A DNA stretch of 64,000 bases from contig CAZODO010000015.1 in the NCBI GenBank assembly GCA_964578605.1, positions 13,220-77,219 on the forward strand, read 5' to 3'. This DNA comes from JAXMHN01 sp964578605 (lineage in GTDB: Bacteria; Verrucomicrobiota; Verrucomicrobiia; Limisphaerales; SIBE01). Below the pieces are notes generated by a model. That model saw nothing but the letters and a program-made list of their open reading frames with translations. It was not told the origin of the DNA and ran no database searches. Positions 1 to 9,312 of this stretch are shown here, in pieces. Made by a program: the position numbers and the translations under genes. Each line of letters opens with the position of its first letter. The stretch's first letter is position 1.

Positions 1-23
1 CAATTCATCTTTTTTCCACCCAC

Positions 24-854
24 GTGAATCTTGACGCTATATCGGCTGCCGCATTAGAAAGATCTCCGAGTAGATCACTCGGTTCGGGCTACGAGACTTT
101 CATGAATGGAGGAACTGTGCATAAAGAGTTAGTACAAGGGAGTGCTGGGCAATTCGGGTTGGTAGAGGCCGCCAGGGAGAGCGGATCGGGTTTTCCAATT
201 TGGAAACGCTGGTTGGACCTTTTCCTGCTGCTGCTGGGATTGCCGGTGGTTTTGCCGGTCATGCTGGTTGCCGCTCTTTTGATCAAATTACTGTCGAAGG
301 GTCCGATCTTCTTTCGGCAGGTGCGGATCGGGTATTCGGGAAAGCCGTTCACGTGCTGGAAATTCCGGACGATGCATGAGAATGCGGATCCCGAGCTTCA
401 TCGGAAGCATGTCGAGAATCTGATCGCGAACGACCTGCCGCTGGTGAAGCTGGACACGACCGGAGACAAGCGCTTGATCCCCGGTGGCGCGGTGCTCAGG
501 GCGGCATGCATCGATGAACTGCCGCAGTTGATCAATGTGCTCTTGGGAGACATGAGCATCGTGGGGCCGCGTCCGTGCATGGAATACGAATATAAACAGC
601 TCCTCCCGTGGCATCGGCAGCGGTTCAACAGCCCGCCCGGGATGACCGGGTTGTGGCAGGTGAGGCGCCGTTCGGATACGAATTTCTCGGAGATGATGGA
701 GTTGGATTTGGAGTACGTGACGAACCGGAGCCTGTGGCTGGATTTGTCCATCGTGCTGCAAACGGTGCCGGCTGTGCTGACGCAGTCGAAGGAAAATCGA
801 GCGGCGAAACGGAACGAAACGAAATCCAAAGAAAGGGCGAAGACGCATGGCTAA
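24..854 (+). CDS. Initiating sugar (undecaprenyl-phosphate glycosyl-1-phosphate) transferase
   Basis: Predicted to load the first sugar phosphate onto undecaprenyl phosphate at the inner membrane. After a variable N-terminus of about 60 residues there is one hydrophobic segment (around residues 66-86). The family's conserved catalytic core follows: GPIFFRQVRIG, CWKFRTM, then DELPQLINVLLGDMSIVGPRP and GMTGLWQVRRRS. The length (276 aa, single membrane segment) fits the short WbaP/ExoY-like class rather than the large multi-TM PglC/WcaJ form. The start shown is GTG at 24; ATG at 102 is an alternative, and the gene could begin before the window. The next gene overlaps its end by 8 bases, so they are co-transcribed. 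Confidence 0.9.
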   Translation: MNLDAISAAALERSPSRSLGSGYETFMNGGTVHKELVQGSAGQFGLVEAARESGSGFPIWKRWLDLFLLLLGLPVVLPVMLVAALLIKLLSKGPIFFRQVRIGYSGKPFTCWKFRTMHENADPELHRKHVENLIANDLPLVKLDTTGDKRLIPGGAVLRAACIDELPQLINVLLGDMSIVGPRPCMEYEYKQLLPWHRQRFNSPPGMTGLWQVRRRSDTNFSEMMELDLEYVTNRSLWLDLSIVLQTVPAVLTQSKENRAAKRNETKSKERAKTHG

Positions 855-1941
855 AGAGCAGATCAGTGTCGGGGTTGTGGGGTGCGGTTATTGGGGACCC
901 AATCACGCCCGCAATCTAAACAGTCTGTCCGACTGCTGCCTGCGCGCGATCTGCGACCAGGACGCCCGCCGCTTGGCGCATCTCAAGAAACTTTATCCGC
1001 AGGTGGAGTGCTACAACAGCTGCGAGGAAATGCTGGAGCGGTCGAAGCTTGACGCCGTGGTGATTGCCACGGCGGTGAAGTCGCACTTTTCTCTTGCCGA
1101 GAAAGCCCTCAAGGCGGGACTCCACGTGCTGGTGGAGAAGCCGATGGCCCGGTCGACGGCCGAGTGCGATCAATTGATCGATCTGGCCTCCAGCCAGAAC
1201 AAAGTCCTGATGGTGGGGCACACGTTCCTGTATTCGGCTCATGTCCGAAAGATCAAAGAGATCGTGGACAAGGGCGATCTTGGAGATATCCAGTATATCA
1301 GCAGCCGGCGGCTGAACCTGGGGCTGTTCCAGAAAGATATCAATGTCACCTGGGATCTCGCGCCTCACGATCTCTCGATCATCCTTTATATCATTGGCGA
1401 GATGCCCCTGACAGTGAACTGTTGCGGCAAGGCGCATGTGAGCCGCGGGGTGGAAGATGTCACCAACATGTCGCTCGTCTTTCGCAAAGATCGCCTGGCC
1501 ACGGTGCATAACAGCTGGCTCGATCCGCGCAAGGTGCGGGAGATGACCATCGTGGGCACGCGGCGCATGGTGGTGTACGACGATGTGGCGCCGCTGGAGA
1601 AGATCAAGATTTACGATTCCAGGGTCGAAGTGCCGCCGCATTACGACACGTTCGCCGAGTTCCAGTACGCCTATCATTACGGCGACATGTATGTCCCGTA
1701 TGTGAAACAGGAGGAACCTCTCAAGGTGGAGTGCCAACATTTCATCGATTGCATCCGCGACCACACCACGCCGCTGAGCGATGGCGAACAAGGGCGGCAG
1801 TTGGTCACCGTGCTCGAAGCCGCTTCATCCTCTTTGGAGCGGAACGGAGCCGCGGTCACGCTGGCGGTTGAATCCCGGGAGCGCCGAGCCAAAGCGGCGC
1901 CGAATGGGAAGACGTCGCGTGCGGAGGTTCTCACGAAATGA
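847..1941 (+). CDS. Gfo/Idh/MocA family oxidoreductase (WbpB/WlbA-like sugar dehydrogenase)
   Basis: NAD(P)-dependent sugar oxidoreductase. The N-terminal Rossmann motif VGVVGCGYWGPNHARN is at residues 8-23 and the family signature VEKPMA (EKP lysine) is near residue 100. HTFLYSAHVRKIKEI is typical of the WlbA/WbpB branch, which oxidises C3 of UDP-N-acetylglucosaminuronate. It sits between the sugar transferase and a hexapeptide acetyltransferase plus DegT aminotransferase, the same trio as WbpB-WbpD-WbpE, so a 3-amino sugar product is inferred. Length 364 aa is slightly longer than usual, with an Arg/Lys-rich tail. The substrate is inferred from neighbours. Confidence 0.9.
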   Translation: MAKEQISVGVVGCGYWGPNHARNLNSLSDCCLRAICDQDARRLAHLKKLYPQVECYNSCEEMLERSKLDAVVIATAVKSHFSLAEKALKAGLHVLVEKPMARSTAECDQLIDLASSQNKVLMVGHTFLYSAHVRKIKEIVDKGDLGDIQYISSRRLNLGLFQKDINVTWDLAPHDLSIILYIIGEMPLTVNCCGKAHVSRGVEDVTNMSLVFRKDRLATVHNSWLDPRKVREMTIVGTRRMVVYDDVAPLEKIKIYDSRVEVPPHYDTFAEFQYAYHYGDMYVPYVKQEEPLKVECQHFIDCIRDHTTPLSDGEQGRQLVTVLEAASSSLERNGAAVTLAVESRERRAKAAPNGKTSRAEVLTK

Positions 1942-2432
1942 GTATCTCCAGCCCGTTGCGGCAGATCGCCCCCGACGTGCGATTGGGCGAGCGTGTGCTT
2001 ATTCGCGACTTCACCAATCTGTACGGATGCGAGATCGGGGACGACGTTAAGATTGGCACCTTCGTGGAGATCCAGCGCGGGGCCCGCGTGGGCAGCCGGT
2101 GCAAAATCTCCAGCCATACCTTCATTTGTGAGGGCGTGACGATCGAGGACGAAGTCTTTATCGGGCATGGCGTCACCTTTACCAACGACCGGTTCCCAAG
2201 ATCCACGGCTCCGCATGGCGGCCTGCAAACAGAGGCCGATTGGAAATGCGAAGCCACGGTCGTCAAGCGCGGGGCGTCCATTGGGTCTGGAGTCACGCTT
2301 CTTTGCGGAATTACGGTCGGCGAAGGAGCCATCGTGGGTGCGGGGAGCGTGGTGACCCGTGACGTTCCGGCGCACACCATCGCGGCCGGCAATCCTGCCC
2401 GCGTCATTCGAAAAATCTCGGAGAATTCCTAA
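1938..2432 (+). CDS. Left-handed beta-helix N-acetyltransferase (WbpD/WlbB-like)
   Basis: Hexapeptide-repeat acyltransferase of 164 aa, built almost entirely from [LIV]G-x4 turns (GCEIGDDVKIGTFVEI, GARVGSRCKI, GVTIEDEVFIGHGVTF). The segment FIGHGVTFTND matches the active-site region of the 3-amino-sugar N-acetyltransferases WbpD/WlbB. It overlaps the upstream dehydrogenase by 4 bases (ATGA) and its stop codon touches the next gene's ATG. It most likely acetylates the 3-amino group installed by the downstream aminotransferase. The acyl donor and exact sugar are inferred from context. Confidence 0.88.
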   Translation: MSISSPLRQIAPDVRLGERVLIRDFTNLYGCEIGDDVKIGTFVEIQRGARVGSRCKISSHTFICEGVTIEDEVFIGHGVTFTNDRFPRSTAPHGGLQTEADWKCEATVVKRGASIGSGVTLLCGITVGEGAIVGAGSVVTRDVPAHTIAAGNPARVIRKISENS

Positions 2433-3556
2433 TGCAAGTGCCGTTTGTCAGCCTTCGTATCGAAGACGAGTCGCTCCAGCGGGAAATCCAGGAGGGCATC
2501 CAGCAAGTCATCGCCAGCAATGCCTTCGCGGGCGGCCCCTTCGTGGCGGCCTTTGAGAAGGACTTCGCCGCGTTTTGCGAGGCCGAGTTCGCCTCGGGGG
2601 TCGGGAACGGGACGGATGCGCTCTGGCTGGCGCTGGTGGCCTTGGGAGTGGGGCCCGGCGATGAAGTGATCACGGTGCCGAATACGTTCATCGCGACCGT
2701 GGAGGCCATCAGCCTGAGCGGAGCCAGGCCGGTGTTCATCGATATCGATCCGCGCACGCACACCATGGATCCCGCGAGGATTGAGGCGGCGATCACGCCG
2801 CGGACCAAGGCGATTATCCCGGTCCATCTCTATGGTCAACCGGCCGATATGGACCCGATCCTGGAGATTGCCAAGCGGCGCGGGTTGTGCGTCGTCGAAG
2901 ACGCCTGCCAGGCGCACGGGGCCACTTACAAGGGCCGCAAAGTGGGGGCGCTGGGAAATGCGGGATGCTTCAGCTTCTATCCCACGAAGAATTTGGGCGC
3001 CTTTGGCGAGGGCGGGGCCGTTGTGACAAACGACCGCCAGGTCAAAGAACGCATCGACAGCCTTCGGGAACACGGGCAGGCGGCCCGATACCAGCATAAA
3101 GAAATCGGCTGGAACGCCCGGATGGATGGCATTCAGGGAGCCGTGCTCAAGGCGAAACTCAAACGGTTGCCGCACGAGAACGAGAAGCGCCGTTCCTGCG
3201 CCGCTCTTTACAAAACGCTTCTGGCCGGAGTGCCCGGTGTGGAGCCGCCCTTTGAAGCGCCTGAGCGCTCCCACGTGTACCACCTCTATGTGGTTCGCGT
3301 GAAGAAGAACCGGGCCGACCTGATGAGGCATTTGAATGCCCAGGGAGTGGGATGTTTGATCCATTATCCGACACCTATCCATCTGCAGCCGGCTTACGCT
3401 TTCCTCGGATTGGCTTCAGGTTCCTTCCCGTGCGCGGAACAGAGCACAACCGAGATCCTGTCGCTGCCCATGTTTCCGGGACTCACGGAAGCTGGCATTC
3501 GCCAGGTCATTGACGCGCTCCGGTCCTATGCCCCGAATCCCGGGGCAGGGAGCTGA
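2432..3556 (+). CDS. DegT/DnrJ/EryC1/StrS PLP-dependent sugar aminotransferase (WbpE-like)
   Basis: Transfers an amino group to a keto sugar nucleotide. Length 374 aa is normal. GNGTDALWLAL is the N-terminal PLP-phosphate region, VVEDACQAHGA carries the PLP-binding Asp, and the Schiff-base Lys is in FSFYPTKNLGAFGEGG near residue 190. The gene starts on the last base of the acetyltransferase stop codon, so the two are translationally coupled. With the dehydrogenase at 847 it would convert a 3-keto to a 3-amino sugar (WbpB/E/D order of chemistry). Confidence 0.92.
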   Translation: MQVPFVSLRIEDESLQREIQEGIQQVIASNAFAGGPFVAAFEKDFAAFCEAEFASGVGNGTDALWLALVALGVGPGDEVITVPNTFIATVEAISLSGARPVFIDIDPRTHTMDPARIEAAITPRTKAIIPVHLYGQPADMDPILEIAKRRGLCVVEDACQAHGATYKGRKVGALGNAGCFSFYPTKNLGAFGEGGAVVTNDRQVKERIDSLREHGQAARYQHKEIGWNARMDGIQGAVLKAKLKRLPHENEKRRSCAALYKTLLAGVPGVEPPFEAPERSHVYHLYVVRVKKNRADLMRHLNAQGVGCLIHYPTPIHLQPAYAFLGLASGSFPCAEQSTTEILSLPMFPGLTEAGIRQVIDALRSYAPNPGAGS

Positions 3557-3557
3557 C

Positions 3558-4664
3558 ATGGTGATGTTGTCTGAATCGTTGGAAGTCCGTAGGGGAGGAG
3601 ATAGGCAGGAGGCGTTTCGGTTCGAGGGAAGCGGCGTGAGCGTTGCTGATCCACGCGGTTTCCCCGGATGGAACCGGCTCTGCGAATCCCACCCGGACGG
3701 GTCCGTTTTCCATAGCACGAAATGGTTGAATGTGCTGGCGGAGACCTATGGGTTTGCGCCGTCCAGCCTGATCTGCGGCAAAGGAACCCAACCTGCAGCG
3801 ATGCTGCCGTTCTTTGAGGTTTCCCACTTTGGGAAACGAAAAGCCGTGTCGCTCCCCTTTACCGATGCCTGTGAGCCGCTCGTCTGGGACTCGGCTGAGG
3901 CGGGGAAGGCGCTCTGGACCGAACTGCTTCAACTCGGCAACGCCAGGCGATGGAAGCGGTTGGAATTGAGAGGCGGGAAGGCTCTAGCCGCCGGACAACC
4001 GCCCTCCCTCGAGTTTTACGGACATGTCCTGGACCTGACACCGGGCGAGGCCAAACTGTTCGCGAGCTTTGAGTCAGCCGTGCGCCAGGCTATCCGCAAA
4101 GCCGAGCGCGAAGGGGTCAAAGCAGAAGTTTCGACAGCAGCCGAGGCCGTACAGGCGTATTATAGTCTGCATTGCCGGACGCGAAAGAGCCACGGGTTGC
4201 CGCCGCAGCCGTATCGGTTCTTTCGCAAGATTCACGAGCACTTGATCAAAAAGGGCGGCGGGATGACGGTATTGGCTATGCACCAGGGCAAGCCGGTCGC
4301 TGGAGCCGTGTTTATGCGGTTGGGCACCAAGGCTCTGTTTAAGTTTGGGGCTTCGGACCGAAGGTTTCAAAGCTTGCGGGCCAATAACGTGGTAATGTGG
4401 ACGGCGATACAGCAGTTGGCCGGGAACGGGGTGGCCAGCCTGCATTTTGGCAGGACCTCGATTTCCAATGAAGGGCTCAGGCGCTTCAAACTCGGATGGG
4501 GCGCCACAGAGTCGCGCATACGGTATTGGACCTATGATTTTTGGAGCTCCGCATTTGTGATAAGTCGGGACAGGGCTTTCGGCTGGCACAACCGCCTGTT
4601 TGCGGCAATGCCAGTGTGGCTGGCTCGAATCGCTGGTGCGCTGCTCTACAAGCGTTTCGCCTGA
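3558..4664 (+). CDS. FemAB-like / GNAT-fold protein of exosortase-type EPS loci
   Basis: A 368-aa protein of the FemAB-related acyltransferase class (GNAT_6 type). The core segment reads SAVRQAIRKAEREGV, followed by MTVLAMHQGKPVAGAVFMRL and FKFGASDRRFQSLRANN, typical of 'peptidoglycan bridge'-like acetyltransferases found beside exosortase EPS genes. The start is taken at ATG 3558, which follows a GGGAG-like ribosome site and comes directly after the upstream stop at 3556. An in-frame TTG at 3510 would lie inside the aminotransferase gene. It may attach an amino acid or acyl group to the glycan, but no substrate can be read from the sequence. Confidence 0.8.
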   Translation: MVMLSESLEVRRGGDRQEAFRFEGSGVSVADPRGFPGWNRLCESHPDGSVFHSTKWLNVLAETYGFAPSSLICGKGTQPAAMLPFFEVSHFGKRKAVSLPFTDACEPLVWDSAEAGKALWTELLQLGNARRWKRLELRGGKALAAGQPPSLEFYGHVLDLTPGEAKLFASFESAVRQAIRKAEREGVKAEVSTAAEAVQAYYSLHCRTRKSHGLPPQPYRFFRKIHEHLIKKGGGMTVLAMHQGKPVAGAVFMRLGTKALFKFGASDRRFQSLRANNVVMWTAIQQLAGNGVASLHFGRTSISNEGLRRFKLGWGATESRIRYWTYDFWSSAFVISRDRAFGWHNRLFAAMPVWLARIAGALLYKRFA

Positions 4665-4692
4665 GCGACGGCAACTTGCGAAGGATTTGTTT

Positions 4693-6939
4693 ATGGATCA
4701 GTCACTGGAGCCAAATTGGAGGGAGGACGGCTTAATGGGGCCAGAGGGGTCCGTTGGAACGCCGCCATCTCGGGATTCTGCATCGTCCGGTCACACGGTC
4801 GAAGACATCCTTTATGCCCTTTTCCGGCGCAAATGGCTCATCGTGACCTGTTCGCTGATCGGACTCATCACGGCGGCGGTGGTGTACAAGCTGACGCCGA
4901 AAGTCTACCATTCCGAAGCGAGGCTGCTGGTCAAGTACGTTCCTGAGGTTGAATCGCTCGGGCCGGGACAGGGCGACAGTGACGTTCGTTCACCCATCCT
5001 GCGGGGGGAGACCGTGGTGAACTCAGAATTGGACATCCTGACCAGCGGCGATCTTGCTTCCAAAGTCGCCGAAGGCGTCGGTCCGGAACGGATTCTGGCA
5101 GCCGTGGGTGGCGGGAACAGCCTTGCAGCAGCGGCGATGACCGTGAAAGGCGGTGTGACGGCTTATGCCGTGGCCAAGGCGAACTCCATCCGGGTCCTCT
5201 TCCAGCATCCAGACCCTAATATCGTCACCAATGTCCTCTCGGAGTTGATCAGCCAGTACTTCGAAAAGCATTACCAGGTGCACCGCGAGTTGCACGACCT
5301 CCCACGCTTCGAACGCGAACGCGACCAGGTTGGGCTCAAGCTCGCGGACACCGAGGCGAAGCTGCGCGAATTGATGACCAAAGAAGGTGTCTTCTCGAGC
5401 GAAGCATCCAAACGATCGGCTGCGGCGGAGGTCGAAAGCACACAGAAAGCTCTCCGCGACGCCGAAATGGAGCTGAGGCAATTGCAAGGACTTCTGCGGC
5501 TCAGCCCGACGAACAGCACCCCGGAAAAGGCGGAGATTTTCGACCCGAAATATGCCGCCCAGCGCGACGAATACGCCCGGCTATCGGCCGATGTGGAACG
5601 TTTGCGCGCGCGGGAGCAGGCGACTATGGCCCAGAACTACACCGCCGAAAGCAGCATGGTGAGGCCGCTGCGGGAAAAGAGAGCCAAGCTGGAGACCCGG
5701 AGGGCGGAACTGGAGAGGGAATTCCCTGAGTTGGCCGGCTTGGCACTAAGCTCGGCCGGAACCGAGGCGGCCGATCCCTTGACGAACCGGCGGAAGCTGG
5801 AGATCCTGAAAATAACGGTTTTGACCCTCCAAGAGCGGCTCGATGCTGCCAAAGGGGAAGAGGCTCGCCTTTATGGTCTTGCGGATAAGATCCAGGAGTT
5901 GGAAAGGCAAAAGGAGATCGAAGAAGAGCACTACCGCTACTTCGCGAAAGCGCTGGATCGCGCGAAGTTCGACGCGGCGTTGGGCTCCAGTCGCGATTCG
6001 AATATTGGGCTGGTCCAGCGGCCGACTCCTCCCGTGAGTGACCCTGGCGCCCTTTATAAGAAACTCATGATGATTATTGGAGTCGGGGTTGTTGCTGGGG
6101 TCGTGCTCGCTTTGTTCATTGAGCTGTTCCTCGATCAGCGGATCAAGCGTGCCGTGGAGGTCCGCCGGTTACTGCCGGTGCCCCTTTACTTGTCCATTCC
6201 CGCTTCCGCGCTTAACGGAAAGCGACGGCTGTTGCCTAATGGACCGAGATCGCCCGAAACCGGAGAAGACCGGGGCAACGCGATGGCCTTGATCCCTGAA
6301 AACCGGGACCGTTCGAGCGATCGGTTGCAGCCGTATTTTGAGGCTTTGCGGGATCGGATATTGAATCGTTTCGAAACGAACCCTCGCAAGCCGAAACTGG
6401 TCGGAATTTGCGGATGTGCCGGAGCTTCCGGCAGTGTCACCCGGCTCGCGACGGGGTTGGCGGGCGCGTTGTCGGAGGCTGGAGACCTCAAGGTGCTCTT
6501 GGTGGATATGAAGAATCGGAGTGGCAGACCGCACCCCATCCTTGGGACAAGACGGTCCTGCTCGCTGGCGGAAGCGCTGGAGAACAGCAACAAGGGAGAA
6601 GCTTTGATCGCGCCGAATCTTTACGTGGCCACTGCGCAAGGATCGGGAAATCAAGCACTTGCCACTTCGCCGTCGAAATTCACACGCGTTGTCCCGCAAC
6701 TGAATGCCAGCGACTATGATTATATCGTGTTCGACATGCCGGAAGTCGATCAGGTGAGTATCACCCCCCGGCTGGCGAAGCACATGGACTTGATGCTTTT
6801 GGCCGTCGAAGCGGAACGGGCGCACCGTGGCGCGGTGAAGCAGGCAGGATCCTTGTTGATGGAGTTCACTCCCAATGTTGCGGTGGTCCTGAACAACACG
6901 AAGGCTTGTCTTCCGCAAAGTCTGCATCACGCCGCCTGA
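4693..6939 (+). CDS. Wzz-type chain-length determinant with degenerate tyrosine-kinase domain
   Basis: Inner-membrane polysaccharide co-polymerase of 748 aa. The Wzz layout is clear: first membrane helix KWLIVTCSLIGLITAAVVY near residue 40, a long Glu/Arg-rich coiled-coil periplasmic region, and a second helix (MMIIGVGVVAGVVLALFIEL) near residue 460. The C-terminal part has the BY-kinase fold with KVLLVDMKNR (Walker A'-like) and YDYIVFDMPEV (Walker B-like). The P-loop position reads GCAGASGSVTRLATGLAG, lacking GK[ST], and there is no terminal tyrosine cluster, so kinase activity looks lost. ATG 4693 is preferred over upstream TTG 4600, which overlaps the preceding gene; AAGGAT lies upstream. 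Confidence 0.88.
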   Translation: MDQSLEPNWREDGLMGPEGSVGTPPSRDSASSGHTVEDILYALFRRKWLIVTCSLIGLITAAVVYKLTPKVYHSEARLLVKYVPEVESLGPGQGDSDVRSPILRGETVVNSELDILTSGDLASKVAEGVGPERILAAVGGGNSLAAAAMTVKGGVTAYAVAKANSIRVLFQHPDPNIVTNVLSELISQYFEKHYQVHRELHDLPRFERERDQVGLKLADTEAKLRELMTKEGVFSSEASKRSAAAEVESTQKALRDAEMELRQLQGLLRLSPTNSTPEKAEIFDPKYAAQRDEYARLSADVERLRAREQATMAQNYTAESSMVRPLREKRAKLETRRAELEREFPELAGLALSSAGTEAADPLTNRRKLEILKITVLTLQERLDAAKGEEARLYGLADKIQELERQKEIEEEHYRYFAKALDRAKFDAALGSSRDSNIGLVQRPTPPVSDPGALYKKLMMIIGVGVVAGVVLALFIELFLDQRIKRAVEVRRLLPVPLYLSIPASALNGKRRLLPNGPRSPETGEDRGNAMALIPENRDRSSDRLQPYFEALRDRILNRFETNPRKPKLVGICGCAGASGSVTRLATGLAGALSEAGDLKVLLVDMKNRSGRPHPILGTRRSCSLAEALENSNKGEALIAPNLYVATAQGSGNQALATSPSKFTRVVPQLNASDYDYIVFDMPEVDQVSITPRLAKHMDLMLLAVEAERAHRGAVKQAGSLLMEFTPNVAVVLNNTKACLPQSLHHAA

Positions 6940-7188
6940 AAGCAAGGGCGTGGAACCGGCTGAGCGAATGCGTGTCCCTCGGGGGACGGAAGGACCGGAG
7001 GCTAGGTTTTGCAGCGCGGATGCACCAGAACCCATGCTGAGAGCACCGTGATTGCCCCTTTGTGGCACGACGGGTGCTCGCCCATAACCAAATCGTCGTC
7101 GTGGAACATCTCACGCCGATGTCACTCGCCCATGGCGAAGTGACGAGGACGAAGTCTGCCCTGGAATCCCGCAAGGCGGCGATTTTGG
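6940..7188. other. Intergenic stretch without recognised gene
   Basis: About 250 bases between the Wzz-type gene and the deacetylase fusion gene. I see no terminator with a T-tract, no 11-bp repeat element and no convincing short ORF. Weak palindromic patches are present but unremarkable at this GC content. Confidence 0.5.
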
Positions 7189-9303
7189 ATGGCGAAATGG
7201 CCGAAACAGATTGAGCTCGTTCGATACTTCCCCCAAGATCGGCGGCGTTACGGCGTGAGCAGGCTCCGGACACTCATTCGGGATAGCTACTACCAGTTCA
7301 AACCCTGGCTGCCTTGGCGTGTTCGTGTGGGCCTTCGCAGACGGCGCGCGACCTGGATCAGGAAACGTCACCGTGCCACATGGCCAATCGACCCGAAGGC
7401 AGCCGAGAAACCAGCGAACTGGCCCGGATGGCCCAGCGGTTATCGCTTTGCTTTCGTTCTTACGCATGACGTCGAGACCGCAGCGGGTCTGTCGAACTGC
7501 CGTCCCTTGCTCGAGATGGAGCGAGGCTTGGGGTTTCGCTCCTCGTTCAATTTTGTTCCGGAAGGAGGTTACCGGATTTCCGAGGAGTTTCGGCGTTGGA
7601 TTGCCGAAGAGGGATTTGAAGTCGGCGTGCACGATTACAGGCACGACGGAAAGCTCTTTCGTTCGAGGCAATGGTTCCGGCGGAATGCTGAGAGCATCAA
7701 TCGTTACCTGCAGGAATGGGGTGCCGCTGGCTTTCGTTCCGGTTTCATGTTGCACCGAGTGGATTGGCTCCATGACCTTAGAGTCCTTTACGATGCGTCG
7801 ACGTTCGACACCGACCCGTTTGAACCGCAGCCGGATGGGGTGCGTTCGATCTATCCGTTCTGGGTCCCAGGACCGGATGGCACGGGCTACGTCGAACTCC
7901 CCTACACGCTGGTTCAGGATTTTACCTTGTTTGTCATCCTGCAGGAGCGCAGCCCGGAGATCTGGAAACAGAAGCTCGATTGGATCGCTGAACAAGGAGG
8001 CATGGCCCTGCTGGACACGCATCCGGATTACATGGCCTTTCCTGGCAGCAACCCCAGTGCGCGCGCGTATCCGGTCGAGTTTTACCGCGATTTTCTCGAG
8101 TACGTAACCCACCGATATTCCGGCCAGTTCTGGCATCCCCTGCCAAAAGAGTTGGCAGAGTACGTGCGCGGAGCGGCGAAAACCCGCGTGCTCACCCAAC
8201 CCCGCAAGACATCTGTGAATCCCGGAGCGAAGAAGATCTGGATCGATTTGGACAACACGCCGCATGTCCCTTTCTTTTTGCCGATTGCGGCGGAGCTTCG
8301 ATCCCGAGGGTATCCAGTCGTGACGACGGCGCGAGACGCTTTTCAAGTTTGCGATTTGGCGGATTTCCACGGGATGGAGTATCGCAAGATCGGGCGCCAC
8401 TACGGCAAGAACAAGGTTGCGAAGGTCCTGGGGCAGTTCATCCGTGCTCTCCAGTTGACTCCGTTCACGTTGAAGGAGAAGCCGGCTCTCGGTCTCTCGC
8501 ACGGGTCTCGCGCTCAACTTATCGCCTGCAACGTGCTCCGTATTCCTTCCATTCTGGTCGCCGATTATGAGCACGCCGTGACGCCGCCGCTCATGCGCCC
8601 CAAATGGGAGCTGGCGCCTGAGGCGATCCCGGACAGCGTGTTGCATTGCCGCAACGGCTTTTGCCGCAAGTATTCCGGCATCAAGGAGGATGTCTACGCC
8701 TGGACGCTGGCTCCCGACCCGTCCGTGCTGGGCGAACTTGGACTGAACGGCAGCGAAATCATCGCCCTGGTGCGGCCCCCCGCTACCGAGGCCCACTACC
8801 ACAATCCCGAGAGCGAGATCCTCTTTGAACGCGCGATGGAACGGCTCTGCCACACGGCCGATGTCCGAGTGGTCCTCTTGCCGCGAAACCACCGGCAGGA
8901 GCTTTGGATGCGGGGGAAGTGGCCCGATTGGTTCGCGGGCGGCCGCGTGGTGATTCCCGCGCGAGCTCTGGATGGCTTGAACCTGATCTGGCATGCGGAC
9001 CTCGTGATTAGTGGAGGCGGCACCATGAACCGCGAATCCGCGGCTTTGGGGGTTCCTGTCTACAGCGTATTTCGCGGTCCGATTGGAGCGGTTGACAAGC
9101 ACCTCCAAGCGGAGGGACGGCTTGTGCTCCTCACCTCCGTGGCAGAAGTGGACCAGAAGATCGCCATTCAAAAGCGCGAACGCAAGGCCGCCGCCCTGGA
9201 AAGGAAACCGGGCCAGGCCTTGTGTGATATCGTGGACCATATAGAGGCGATCCTGGCCCTCGAGGACCGCTCCAGGCTGTCCAAGCAGGGCAACTCTCGA
9301 TAG
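7189..9303 (+). CDS. Polysaccharide deacetylase - DUF354 fusion protein
   Basis: A 704-aa protein of two parts. Residues about 85-340 form a NodB-like deacetylase: FAFVLTHDVE (metal-binding Asp/His region), then VGVHDYRHDG with the H-x3-H metal pair, and LLDTHPDY near the end. From about residue 348 a DUF354 domain begins with its hallmark KIWIDLDNTPHVPFFLPI and continues to VISGGGTMNRESAALGVPVYS, a nucleotide-sugar-binding GT-B-type fold related to UDP-GlcNAc 2-epimerases. The join is in frame with no internal stop, so it reads as a real fusion. It precedes wecB by 9 bases. The N-terminal half resembles exosortase-locus deacetylases. The role of DUF354 is unknown; processing of an amino-sugar glycan is inferred. 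Confidence 0.85.
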   Translation: MAKWPKQIELVRYFPQDRRRYGVSRLRTLIRDSYYQFKPWLPWRVRVGLRRRRATWIRKRHRATWPIDPKAAEKPANWPGWPSGYRFAFVLTHDVETAAGLSNCRPLLEMERGLGFRSSFNFVPEGGYRISEEFRRWIAEEGFEVGVHDYRHDGKLFRSRQWFRRNAESINRYLQEWGAAGFRSGFMLHRVDWLHDLRVLYDASTFDTDPFEPQPDGVRSIYPFWVPGPDGTGYVELPYTLVQDFTLFVILQERSPEIWKQKLDWIAEQGGMALLDTHPDYMAFPGSNPSARAYPVEFYRDFLEYVTHRYSGQFWHPLPKELAEYVRGAAKTRVLTQPRKTSVNPGAKKIWIDLDNTPHVPFFLPIAAELRSRGYPVVTTARDAFQVCDLADFHGMEYRKIGRHYGKNKVAKVLGQFIRALQLTPFTLKEKPALGLSHGSRAQLIACNVLRIPSILVADYEHAVTPPLMRPKWELAPEAIPDSVLHCRNGFCRKYSGIKEDVYAWTLAPDPSVLGELGLNGSEIIALVRPPATEAHYHNPESEILFERAMERLCHTADVRVVLLPRNHRQELWMRGKWPDWFAGGRVVIPARALDGLNLIWHADLVISGGGTMNRESAALGVPVYSVFRGPIGAVDKHLQAEGRLVLLTSVAEVDQKIAIQKRERKAAALERKPGQALCDIVDHIEAILALEDRSRLSKQGNSR

Positions 9304-9312
9304 TCACAAATC

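Noticed and set aside
7111..9240. 709-aa open frame on the - strand opposite the deacetylase-DUF354 gene
   Set aside because: It mirrors a well-supported + strand gene, has no recognisable domain and shows the Arg/His/Pro-rich composition expected of an antisense frame in GC-rich coding DNA.
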